A stretch of DNA of 64,000 bases from Streptomyces olivochromogenes (GTDB taxonomy: Bacteria; Actinomycetota; Actinomycetes; Streptomycetales; Streptomycetaceae): contig NZ_KQ948477.1 of the NCBI RefSeq assembly GCF_001514115.1, forward strand, positions 1 to 64,000, written 5' to 3'. How positions within the stretch are numbered: the first letter of the stretch is position 1; each line of letters begins with the position of its first letter. The position numbers and the translations under genes are program-made. Below the pieces are notes generated by a model. The model did no database searches and was not told the origin of the DNA. It worked only from the letters and a program-made list of their open reading frames with translations. Below are positions 53,143 through 60,485 of this stretch, piece by piece.

Positions 53143-54045
53143 GTGCCTGACGACACCCAGCAGGCGAGCCCAGTCGTCCCGAGTCCGGCGGCCGGAGACG
53201 AACCACAAGAGCACCACATGCACCTGCTCGGGCGGTGCTACCGCCAAGTGGAAGCAGGCCGCAAGACACTTGAAGTGCGGGTGGCCACCCCGAACAGGCG
53301 CGCCGTCGGCGTCGGCGACACGGTCGTCTTCCACGACCGGGACACCGGGCTGGAACTCGACGTCGTCGTGCAGCGGATCACCCCGTACCCCTCCTTTGAG
53401 GACCTGCTCAGCTCGGAGGAGACCGCCCGCATCGACCCGGACGGGCCGCCCGGAGAGCTGCTCGCCAACCTCCGCAGCATCTACCCGCCGGCCAAGGAAG
53501 CCCTCGGCGTTCTCGCCCTCGCTTTCGACCACCGCCCTGCCCGGCCCGGCCGCCCCATGCCGATGACGGCCGAGGAGTACGCGCAGACCGTCCCCCATCA
53601 CACGGTGTACGGCTGCCTCTACATCCGCGACGAACGCGACCGGCCGGTCCAGCTCCGCTCGGTCTACGGCTCGAGACTCTGGCAGTTCCCGGGCGGCAAC
53701 CTGGACGCCCCGGGCGAGGACCCGCTGCAGACCGCCCAGCGCGAGGCGGTCGAGGAGACCGGCCTCGAACTCGGTCTGGAAACACCGAAGCTGCTCCTGA
53801 CGCACTTCCTGCACGCCGGGCCCCGCCTGCCGCTGAACAAGGTGGGGCTCATCTTCGACGGAGGCCAGCTGACCGCCGACCAACTCGGCCGGATCCGCCT
53901 CGATCCCGCCGAGCACGACATGTGGGCCGTCCACGACCTCGCAACCTGGCATGAGCTGATGGCGCCGCGCGCCTTCGCCCGCCTCGACGCCATCGAACGA
54001 GCCCGGCGCGGCGAGGGCCCCGCCTACCTGATCACGCACACCTGA
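53143..54045 (+). CDS. ASCH-domain / Nudix hydrolase fusion
   Basis: The N-terminal ~115 residues match an ASCH domain: HLLGRCYRQVEAGRKTLEVR, NRRAVGVGDTVVFHDRDTGL, and RITPYPSFEDLLSSEETAR. ASCH domains bind RNA or modified nucleosides and are sometimes catalytic. Residues ~145-300 are a Nudix domain with GGNLDAPGEDPLQTAQREAV then EETGL. At 300 residues the pairing suggests action on a modified nucleotide or RNA-derived substrate. It starts with GTG, 129 bp after the kinase-VanX gene, and is 29 bp before a methyltransferase gene. Confidence 0.87.
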   Translation: MPDDTQQASPVVPSPAAGDEPQEHHMHLLGRCYRQVEAGRKTLEVRVATPNRRAVGVGDTVVFHDRDTGLELDVVVQRITPYPSFEDLLSSEETARIDPDGPPGELLANLRSIYPPAKEALGVLALAFDHRPARPGRPMPMTAEEYAQTVPHHTVYGCLYIRDERDRPVQLRSVYGSRLWQFPGGNLDAPGEDPLQTAQREAVEETGLELGLETPKLLLTHFLHAGPRLPLNKVGLIFDGGQLTADQLGRIRLDPAEHDMWAVHDLATWHELMAPRAFARLDAIERARRGEGPAYLITHT

Positions 54046-54074
54046 CCTTCAACACCCCCACCCAGGAGGCAACC

Positions 54075-54791
54075 ATGCCCGTCGAGGACATCAACACCCG
54101 GGCCTGGCAGCTCTACGGCCAGCGTCAACTGGCCCGCGCCTACACCCCGCCCGTCCCCGAACGGCTCGGCTGGACGCCCTGGGAAGGGATCGGACCGGGA
54201 GCAGAAGTCCTCGGCGACGTCACCGGCCGTCGCGTCCTGGACATCGGCTCCGGGGCCGGCCACCACGCCGTCCACCTCGCCCAGGCTCACGGAGCGCGCG
54301 TCACCGGCATCGAGCTGTCCCCGACCCAGCACGAACGCGCCATCTGTGCCCACGCGGACGTGGACGGAGTGGAGTTCGTCCAAGCAGACGTGACCGAGTA
54401 CCTGGCCGGCGCCGAGCCGTTCGACGCCGCGTACGCGATCGGGACCCTAGGGTTCATCGATCCGCACCGCTCCCTGCCGGCACTTCGCGACGGACTGCGT
54501 CCCGGCGCCCCTCTGATTCTCTCGCTCCTGCACACCGATCTGCACGGCCGTAGTCCGTCCACGGAAGTGGCGCCGCGCGAGCAGATGATCCTTCTGCGCG
54601 ACGATCCGCCCCTGCCGACGCAAATGTGGGTCTTAGCGCCGCAGCTGTGGGAGGACCTACTCACCGAGTACGGCTTCCGTGTCGAGGCCATCGATCTGCT
54701 GCCCCACCCAGACGACTCTGCCGCGGTCATCCAACAGCTCATCCGCGCCCGCCGCCTGCCCGACCGATCAGCAGCCACCTCCGGCACGTGA
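54075..54791 (+). CDS. Class I SAM-dependent methyltransferase
   Basis: This 238-residue methyltransferase has motif I RRVLDIGSGAGHHAVHLAQA, motif II GARVTGIELS, and motif IV FDAAYAIGTLGF, followed by SILHTD-like LILSLLHTDLHGRS. It probably methylates a small molecule of the operon pathway. It contains a TTA codon at 54633-54635. AGGAGG is seven bases before the ATG. It sits between the ASCH-Nudix and radical-SAM-like genes. Confidence 0.88.
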   Translation: MPVEDINTRAWQLYGQRQLARAYTPPVPERLGWTPWEGIGPGAEVLGDVTGRRVLDIGSGAGHHAVHLAQAHGARVTGIELSPTQHERAICAHADVDGVEFVQADVTEYLAGAEPFDAAYAIGTLGFIDPHRSLPALRDGLRPGAPLILSLLHTDLHGRSPSTEVAPREQMILLRDDPPLPTQMWVLAPQLWEDLLTEYGFRVEAIDLLPHPDDSAAVIQQLIRARRLPDRSAATSGT

Positions 54792-54891
54792 GCCCTATGC
54801 CGGGCGGGTCCTGCGGCCATGAACCATATACGGCGCTGTCACGCCGTCCGGTAGCAACTCCCCAACAAACAATGACCACTTGGAGCCCTCC

Positions 54892-56010
54892 ATGCCGCAT
54901 CTCTCCATGAGCCGGGCCATATCCTCGGACGGCGCCGTCGGCACCGAACGCCTGCATCATCTGGAACAGGCTGCCTCGCGCTACGGGGTACCCGTCGAGG
55001 ACGTGCTGCTGATCGCCGTCAACCTGTACGGGATCACCTCGGAGCAGGACCGTCACCGGGCCCGGGTCAACCTTCGCCTCGTGCGCCGTCCCGACGTCCC
55101 CTGGCAGATCATCGTCCCGCTGAACCGGCCGGCCAGCCCGTTCCGTCTGCGGGGCGACGAGCTGTCGCTGAACGGCGAGCTGATCGCGCATGTCGAGCGC
55201 ATCGACGCCGACGAGGCGGTCGGAGGGTACTTCCGCAACGACGGACGTGCCGCGACCCTCAACCCCAACGCCCGCAGCCGGTGCGTCGGGTGTGGTTGGT
55301 GCCCCAACACCCTGGAAGCCGCCGCCGATCCGAGGCTGCAGGAGGAGCAGGGACTCGACGACCTGCTGCGCGCCCTCTGCGAGCAGCACCCCCGCCGCAC
55401 CCTGGCCGAACTGAGCGAGGTCACCGTCTCCACCGGGTGCTTCGAGCGGGAGGAGGCCGCTGTCGCGCACCTGACCGCCTTGCGGCCCGCTCTGGAGCGG
55501 GCCGGCGTCACGGCCCGGATCGGCTTTCTCACCTCCGTGCTGCGCAGCGACGAGGCGTTCGCGACCATCGCGTCGCAGGTATCGCCGTTCGTGCTCAGGC
55601 TGACGGCCGAGCACTTCACCCGGCGAGCGGCCTTGATGAAGTCCACCAAGGCCGACCTGCGGCCGGAGCAGATGCCGGACCTGCTGGCGCGGGCGCGAGC
55701 GGCGGGGCTGGACACTTCGTACACGTACATCGTCGGGCTGGACCCGATGAAGGACCTCGTGCGCGGGGTGAACGCGCTGGCGGACGTGGTCACCGCGTTC
55801 CCGAACTTCCAGGTCTTCCAGGCACACACGGTGATGATGCAGGGCATGCGGACGCCGGACGCGGAGCGCCTGGAGTACTACCTGCAGGCGCGTACGGCCA
55901 TCGAGCGGGCCATGGTGCCGACCGGGCTGCGGCCGGTGGGCTGGGAGTGCTACCGGCCGCTGTGGTACTTCACCTACGTGGGGGAGGACCTCGTCGATGG
56001 ACCTCGCTGA
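54892..56010 (+). CDS. Radical-SAM-like enzyme with CX2CX2C cluster motif
   Basis: This 372-residue protein looks like a radical-SAM barrel. A polar N-terminal ~120 residues precede C131-V-G-C134-G-W-C137-PNTLEAA. Barrel-like strands follow: LSEVTVSTGCFEREEAAVAH, VTARIGFLTSVLRSDE, VLRLTAEHFTRRAALMKSTK and LDTSYTYIVGLDPMKDLVRG. The cysteine spacing is CX2CX2C rather than the usual CX3CX2C. It may bind a 4Fe-4S cluster and cleave SAM, but this spacing makes the class assignment inferential. ATG 54892 follows GGAG. Its stop overlaps the enolase-family gene by 14 bp, so the two are coupled. Confidence 0.75.
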   Translation: MPHLSMSRAISSDGAVGTERLHHLEQAASRYGVPVEDVLLIAVNLYGITSEQDRHRARVNLRLVRRPDVPWQIIVPLNRPASPFRLRGDELSLNGELIAHVERIDADEAVGGYFRNDGRAATLNPNARSRCVGCGWCPNTLEAAADPRLQEEQGLDDLLRALCEQHPRRTLAELSEVTVSTGCFEREEAAVAHLTALRPALERAGVTARIGFLTSVLRSDEAFATIASQVSPFVLRLTAEHFTRRAALMKSTKADLRPEQMPDLLARARAAGLDTSYTYIVGLDPMKDLVRGVNALADVVTAFPNFQVFQAHTVMMQGMRTPDAERLEYYLQARTAIERAMVPTGLRPVGWECYRPLWYFTYVGEDLVDGPR

Positions 56011-57046
56011 CACGGTCATCGAACGGGTGCGGGTCGAGCGCCTCGACGAGAACGTGGCGGGCCCGTGGGAAGCGGGCGATAGCCGGTTCGCGGTAGTGGT
56101 CGAGGCCCGCGGGGTGGCCGGGGCGTTCGCCCCGGTCGACGAGCTACCCGCCGCGCTCGTCGCCACCCGGCTCGGGCAGAGCGCTCTGCGGCACCCGGTG
56201 GTCGACCACAAGGGTCTGCTACGCAGGCTCCTGGACGAACTCGGTCCGCATGCGGCGGGGCTGGGGCGCTGGGCGGTCGGGGCGCTGGACTGTGCGGTGT
56301 GGGATCTGCACGGCCGTCTCGCCGACCTCCCGGTCGCGGCCCTGCTCAGCGACCGGCCCGCGCGGCTGGTGCCGGTGTACGCCTCCTGGCTCTCCCTGGA
56401 CCTGTCCTCCGCTTCGGCCGCCGAGTCGGTCAAGGCCACCGTCGGCGAGGGGTTCGCCTTTACCAAGTGGGCGTTGCGCGACGCGGAAGCCAGCGAAGTG
56501 GCGCTGCTGGCCGAACGGGCGGCGGCGTGGGCGGGGCAGAGCGTGGCGGTGGACGCCCTGGGCACATGGGGCCACCTGCGGACCACGGAGGTGGCGCCGC
56601 TCCTCACCCCGGAGGCGGTGCGCTGGGTGGAGGACCCGCTCGCGTGGACCGACCGGGCCGCGTACGCGCAGCTGCGCGAGCAGGCCGAAGGTCTGCGGGT
56701 CGCGTTCGGGGAGCGACTGGCCCATGTGGAAGACACCCGGGCCCTGCTGGAGCACTGCCGACCGGAGGCGTTCACGTTCGACGCGGTGTGGTGCGGCGGC
56801 ATCGCCGAAGCGCGGGACTGGCTGGGCGTAGCCCACGACGTGACGGTCCCCGTCCACCTGCACGGCCGGGCGTTCTTGCCCGCCGTGCACCTGGCCGCCG
56901 CGTTCCCTCAGATGGCGGGCGCGGTGGAGTACCAGGTGGTGTGGGAGCCGCGCCGCCAACGGGTGCTGCGCGGCACGCTCCAGCCGGACGGTGGGTACGT
57001 CCCGCTCCCCGATCGCCCCGGTCTCGGGATAGAGGTGCGCCTGTAA
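55997..57046 (+). CDS. Enolase-superfamily enzyme (mandelate-racemase type)
   Basis: This 349-residue enzyme has a two-domain enolase-superfamily layout. In the barrel, K157 lies in FAFTKWALRD, metal ligands D186 (VAVDALGTW), E212 (RWVEDPLAW) and E239 (VAFGERLAH) are spaced normally, D262 lies in FTFDAVWCGGI, and H287/H289 lie in VPVHLHGRAF. These match the abstraction of a proton alpha to a carboxylate by Lys or the His/Asp dyad. Racemisation, dehydration or cycloisomerisation is possible. It overlaps the radical-SAM-like gene and the next start (TAATG). Confidence 0.88.
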   Translation: MDLADTVIERVRVERLDENVAGPWEAGDSRFAVVVEARGVAGAFAPVDELPAALVATRLGQSALRHPVVDHKGLLRRLLDELGPHAAGLGRWAVGALDCAVWDLHGRLADLPVAALLSDRPARLVPVYASWLSLDLSSASAAESVKATVGEGFAFTKWALRDAEASEVALLAERAAAWAGQSVAVDALGTWGHLRTTEVAPLLTPEAVRWVEDPLAWTDRAAYAQLREQAEGLRVAFGERLAHVEDTRALLEHCRPEAFTFDAVWCGGIAEARDWLGVAHDVTVPVHLHGRAFLPAVHLAAAFPQMAGAVEYQVVWEPRRQRVLRGTLQPDGGYVPLPDRPGLGIEVRL

Positions 57047-57495
57047 TGCCCATGCACACCGGCGAGCTGGCGGTCCACGGCCACCTGGAGCAGCGCGAGG
57101 AGAAGGTGCTGCTCGTGGTGCACGAGCGGCTGAGCGGATTAGACACCTTCCTGTCCGCGACCCTGCGTCTCGACCGGCCGATAATGCTGCCACAACTCCC
57201 GGTCCGGATCCTCACGTTCGACGACGTCACCGTCCTTTCGCCTCTCGGCCCGGCTATGCCGCAGGCACAGGCCAGCGAGGAGTGGAGCGGCACGCTGCTG
57301 TTACCGCACGGCGCGCGCCCGCCGACGATCCCCGACGACCTCGCCCAGGCGGCTGCCGCGGCCGGTGTCGACACCAGCGGCTGGTCGCCGGCCGAGGCCC
57401 GGCAACTGCTGACCTTCCTCGGCGAAGCCGGCCCCGGTCCCGTGCGCACCGAGCGGATCGGCATGATCATCGCGACCCTGGCGGGTCGTTCGTGA
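57046..57495 (+). CDS. Unknown small operon protein
   Basis: This 149-residue soluble protein has no recognised family. It starts in a TAATG overlap with the enolase-family stop and ends in a GTGA overlap with the HAD gene, so it is certainly part of the operon. A beta-rich N-terminal part (EKVLLVVHERLSGLDTFLSA; LPVRILTFDDVTVLSPLGPA) precedes a helical tail. It contains two TTA codons (57139-57141 and 57301-57303). Confidence 0.75.
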   Translation: MPMHTGELAVHGHLEQREEKVLLVVHERLSGLDTFLSATLRLDRPIMLPQLPVRILTFDDVTVLSPLGPAMPQAQASEEWSGTLLLPHGARPPTIPDDLAQAAAAAGVDTSGWSPAEARQLLTFLGEAGPGPVRTERIGMIIATLAGRS

Positions 57496-58163
57496 GCGCG
57501 GTAGCACCGATGCGGCTGGTGAGCCTCGATGTCGGATACACCCTGGGAGAGCCGTCCGGGACGACGCTGACGCAGCGCCTGGTGGAGCTGTCCCCGTTAC
57601 CGGTCCGGCAGGCGAAGCAGGTCGCCCAGCAGATCCTGCACGCCCTGGACCCGCGCAGCGATGCGACGGGGCCGCAGACAGTCTGCGCCGCTCTGGGGAT
57701 CGCACTGTCCGCCTTCCCCCACGACCACCGTCCGCCCGGCTTCGCCCTGTGGCCCGGAGCGGTGGAGGCGGTGGCACGGATCGCCCAGGTCGTGCCGGTG
57801 GTCACTCTGTCGAACGTGAGCCACTGGGACGAACGGGAGACCAACGTCGCCGCCCTCCTCGCCCCCCACCTCCGGGCCCATCACCCCTCGTGGCAGCTCG
57901 GCTTCGCCAAACCTGACCCGGGCGCCGTGCAGACTGTCGCTCGACTGCACGGCCGCGACCCAGCGGAGGTGCTGCACGCCGGCGACAGCTTCGACTACGA
58001 CGTGCGCGGCGCCCTCGCCGCCGGAGCCCAGGCTCTGTGGATCACCTCGCGCCCGCCGTCGGCCGAAGAACTCCGGCTGCTGGCCGAGCACCCCGGCCGG
58101 GTCACGGTCCTACCGGACCTCGCCCGCGCGGTCCGGCACATCGAGCAGACCCTCCTCCCGTAA
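57492..58163 (+). CDS. HAD-superfamily phosphatase
   Basis: This 223-residue HAD hydrolase has motif I RLVSLDVGYTLGE, where the second Asp of DxDxT is Gly as in many HAD-IA members. Motif II is VVTLSNVSHWDE, the motif III lysine lies in LGFAKPDPGA, and motif IV is VLHAGDSFDYDVRGAL. It probably dephosphorylates a phosphorylated pathway intermediate. GTG at 57492 overlaps the previous stop. A TTA codon lies at 57597-57599. Confidence 0.88.
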   Translation: MSAVAPMRLVSLDVGYTLGEPSGTTLTQRLVELSPLPVRQAKQVAQQILHALDPRSDATGPQTVCAALGIALSAFPHDHRPPGFALWPGAVEAVARIAQVVPVVTLSNVSHWDERETNVAALLAPHLRAHHPSWQLGFAKPDPGAVQTVARLHGRDPAEVLHAGDSFDYDVRGALAAGAQALWITSRPPSAEELRLLAEHPGRVTVLPDLARAVRHIEQTLLP

Positions 58164-58189
58164 ACCTCTTCCACCAGGAGCGCTACCCC

Positions 58190-58969
58190 GTGAACCAGTT
58201 CGACACCACCGCCCCGTTCTACGCCGCCTACCGGCCCGGCATCCCGAAGGAAGCCGTCGAGCTGCTCGCACAGCGAGTGGCCGGCAAGGAGCACCGGGTC
58301 CTGCTCGACCTGGGGTCCGGCACCGGGCAGGTCCCGCTGGCCTTGGCCGGGAAGATGACGGAGATCGACGTCGTCGAGCAGGACGCGGGCATGCTCGGCG
58401 AGGCCGACAAGGCGCTCGCCGGGCTGCCAGTCGCCGTCCGCCTGCACAACGTGCCGGCCGAGGAGTTCACCCCGTCCGCCTCCTACCAGGCCGATCTCGT
58501 CACGGTCTGCCGCGCCTTCCACTGGATGGACCAGGGCGTGGTGCTGTCTCGCCTGGAGGGCATGACCGCACCGGAGGCGACCGTCGCGGTCATGGGCGAC
58601 GGCAGCCTGTGGACCGCGCGCACCGAGTGGACCGACGCCCTGCGGGCCCTGATCCAGGAGTACCTGGGAGAGGAGCGGCGGGCCGGAGTGGGCAAGAAGT
58701 ACGCGGCGCACAACCGGCCGTACCGCGAGATCCTCGCCGAGTCCGCGTTCGGCCAGGTCGAGGAGCACACCATCGCCGTCGAGCGGGAGTGGAGCGCCGA
58801 GACGGTGATTGGCTACCTGTACTCGACCTCCTTCGCCGCCCGGCCGCTGTTCGGCGAGCGGGTCGACGACTTCGAGCGCCGCGCCCGCGCCCTGCTCGAC
58901 GAGCACGCCGCCGACGGGGGCCTGATCGAGCACGCCTCCTTCCAGGTCGTCCTCGGCCGGCGCGCCTGA
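58190..58969 (+). CDS. Class I SAM-dependent methyltransferase
   Basis: The 259-residue protein resembles UbiE/Tam-type enzymes. FDTTAPFYAAYRPGIPKEAV begins it, motif I is RVLLDLGSGTGQVPLALA, acidic motif EIDVVEQDAGML follows, then FHWMDQGVVLSRLEGMTAPE. The FHW segment is common in small-molecule and trans-aconitate-like methyltransferases. GTG at 58190 follows AGGAG. It is the second methyltransferase in this operon. Confidence 0.88.
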   Translation: MNQFDTTAPFYAAYRPGIPKEAVELLAQRVAGKEHRVLLDLGSGTGQVPLALAGKMTEIDVVEQDAGMLGEADKALAGLPVAVRLHNVPAEEFTPSASYQADLVTVCRAFHWMDQGVVLSRLEGMTAPEATVAVMGDGSLWTARTEWTDALRALIQEYLGEERRAGVGKKYAAHNRPYREILAESAFGQVEEHTIAVEREWSAETVIGYLYSTSFAARPLFGERVDDFERRARALLDEHAADGGLIEHASFQVVLGRRA

Positions 58970-59046
58970 CCCGCCCCTCCCTCTTCGCCGGGGCAGCCCC
59001 CCTTCCCGCCCCGGCCCTGTCCCGTCCTTCCAGAAGGAGATCCACC

Positions 59047-59817
59047 ATGCCCCGATCCGAGACGTGGAGCGACGACGAGCGGTGCCAGTTCGTCGACGAC
59101 GGCGTGCTCATACGCCGTGGCCTGATCCGCGGCACCGTGCTGTCCAAGGCTCGCGACCTCGTCAGCGGCTGGCTGACCAAGGCGTACGACCCCGCGCGGC
59201 TCACCGCCTACACCGAACGCAGCTTCGCCCCCGAGCTGGAAGAACACCCCGATGTCCTCGCCCTCTACCAGCGAAGCGGCCTGGCGGAGCTGGCCGGAGA
59301 CTTGCTGCGGCCCGCGACGCCCGCCCCGGTCACCCGGGCGCAGATCCAGATCCGGCTGCCGGACGGCGTGCAGCAGCCGGTGAAGGCGATGCACGTTGAC
59401 GGTGTCTCCTGCCCCCACCTGGAACCGCGTGACTTGCGCACGTTCACCTTCATCGTCGGCGTCGTCCTGGACGGCAGCGCCACCGCGGACGCCGGCGCTC
59501 TGCACTACGTGCCCGGCGGGCACCACCGGATGGCCGACTACTTCGCCACGGACTGGGTCCTGGGGCAGCCGGCCCAGACCCCCGACGACATCGACGCACA
59601 GGACGGCACCGCCCTCACCGCCGAGCCCGGTGACGTGGTCGTGATGCACCACCTCGTCCCGCACCGGGTCGGCAGTAACACCAACAGCACGCCCAGGGTG
59701 ATGGCGTACTTCCGCGTCAGCCACGCCCAGCACCCCGACCTCGCCCTCCGCGCTCTGTCGGACCCGTGGCTGGAGTACCCGGCGCTCGCCGCGCTCGCCC
59801 GCCCTGGAACCGTGTGA
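59047..59817 (+). CDS. Phytanoyl-CoA dioxygenase (PhyH) family protein 1
   Basis: This 256-residue non-haem Fe(II)/2-oxoglutarate oxygenase candidate has its HxD ligand pair in MHVDGVSCPH. The distal His is in HHLVPHRVGSNTN, with a nearby Arg for 2-oxoglutarate (TPRVMAYFRVSH). The segment ADAGALHYVPGGHHRM is typical of PhyH halogenase/hydroxylase relatives. It probably hydroxylates, or otherwise oxidises, an operon intermediate. AAGGAG precedes the ATG. It lies 14 bp before the YrdC-like gene. Confidence 0.85.
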   Translation: MPRSETWSDDERCQFVDDGVLIRRGLIRGTVLSKARDLVSGWLTKAYDPARLTAYTERSFAPELEEHPDVLALYQRSGLAELAGDLLRPATPAPVTRAQIQIRLPDGVQQPVKAMHVDGVSCPHLEPRDLRTFTFIVGVVLDGSATADAGALHYVPGGHHRMADYFATDWVLGQPAQTPDDIDAQDGTALTAEPGDVVVMHHLVPHRVGSNTNSTPRVMAYFRVSHAQHPDLALRALSDPWLEYPALAALARPGTV

Positions 59818-59831
59818 GAGGGGAGAGCGCC

Positions 59832-60485
59832 GTGGACGTCTTAACCCCCGCCCAGCTCCCCGACGCGGCCCGGTTCCTGGCCGCCGGGCAGATGGTCGCC
59901 GTGCCCACGCCCCGCTGGTACATGCTGTGTGCCCGCGCCGCCGACCCCGCCGCCACGAACGCGGTCTTCCGGGCCAAGCAGCGCCCCGGCACCAAGCCGC
60001 TGCTGTTCCTGCTCGACTCCTCGGCCACGGCAGAGACCCTGTTCGACCTGAGCGACGACGCCCGCCTGCTGGTCGGCGGCCTGTGGCCGGGGGATCTCGC
60101 GCTGCGTCTTCCGTGGGTGCCGGACGTGGAGCCCGTCGCGGCGGTCGGCTCCCCGGCGCTCGTCGGATGCCCCGGCGGGGTCCTGGGCCAGCTGGTTGCC
60201 CTGGCCGGAGAGCCGCTGGCCGCCGCCGTGTGCAGCATCTCCACCCCCGCCGCCGGGGACGAGGACCACCCGGCGCTCACCGCCGGCCAGGTCGTCGGCT
60301 TCGACCGGACCACGGGGGCCGGTATCGCCGCGGTCGTCGACGGCGGGATCTGCCCGCACGGCCGGCACATGACCATCGTCGACTGCCCCGCGGGCGCCGC
60401 AGCCCGCCTGCACCGGGAGGGCACCGTCCACGCCCGCGCCGTCGAAGCCGCTCTCGCCCCGGCAGGAGGACCGCATGTGGGCTGA
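59832..60485 (+). CDS. YrdC/Sua5-like protein
   Basis: This 217-residue protein has the YrdC nucleotide-binding fold. GQMVAVPTPRWYMLCARAAD corresponds to the PTDT/YGL region, VFRAKQRPGTKPLLFLLDSS to the KxRP motif, and VGCPGGVLGQLVALAGEPLA plus CSISTPAAGDED to the SxN-like region. Housekeeping YrdC makes threonylcarbamoyl-AMP; paralogues such as the TobZ N-part activate carbamoyl groups with ATP. Key residues are altered (PTPR for PTDT), so a specialised adenylating or carbamoyl-transfer role is more likely. Its fourth codon is TTA (59841-59843). It overlaps the phosphoketolase gene by 11 bp. Confidence 0.78.
   Translation: MDVLTPAQLPDAARFLAAGQMVAVPTPRWYMLCARAADPAATNAVFRAKQRPGTKPLLFLLDSSATAETLFDLSDDARLLVGGLWPGDLALRLPWVPDVEPVAAVGSPALVGCPGGVLGQLVALAGEPLAAAVCSISTPAAGDEDHPALTAGQVVGFDRTTGAGIAAVVDGGICPHGRHMTIVDCPAGAAARLHREGTVHARAVEAALAPAGGPHVG

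Noticed and set aside
54739..56802. 687-codon minus-strand frame
   Set aside because: It is antisense to the radical-SAM-like and enolase-family genes and is serine/arginine-rich nonsense.
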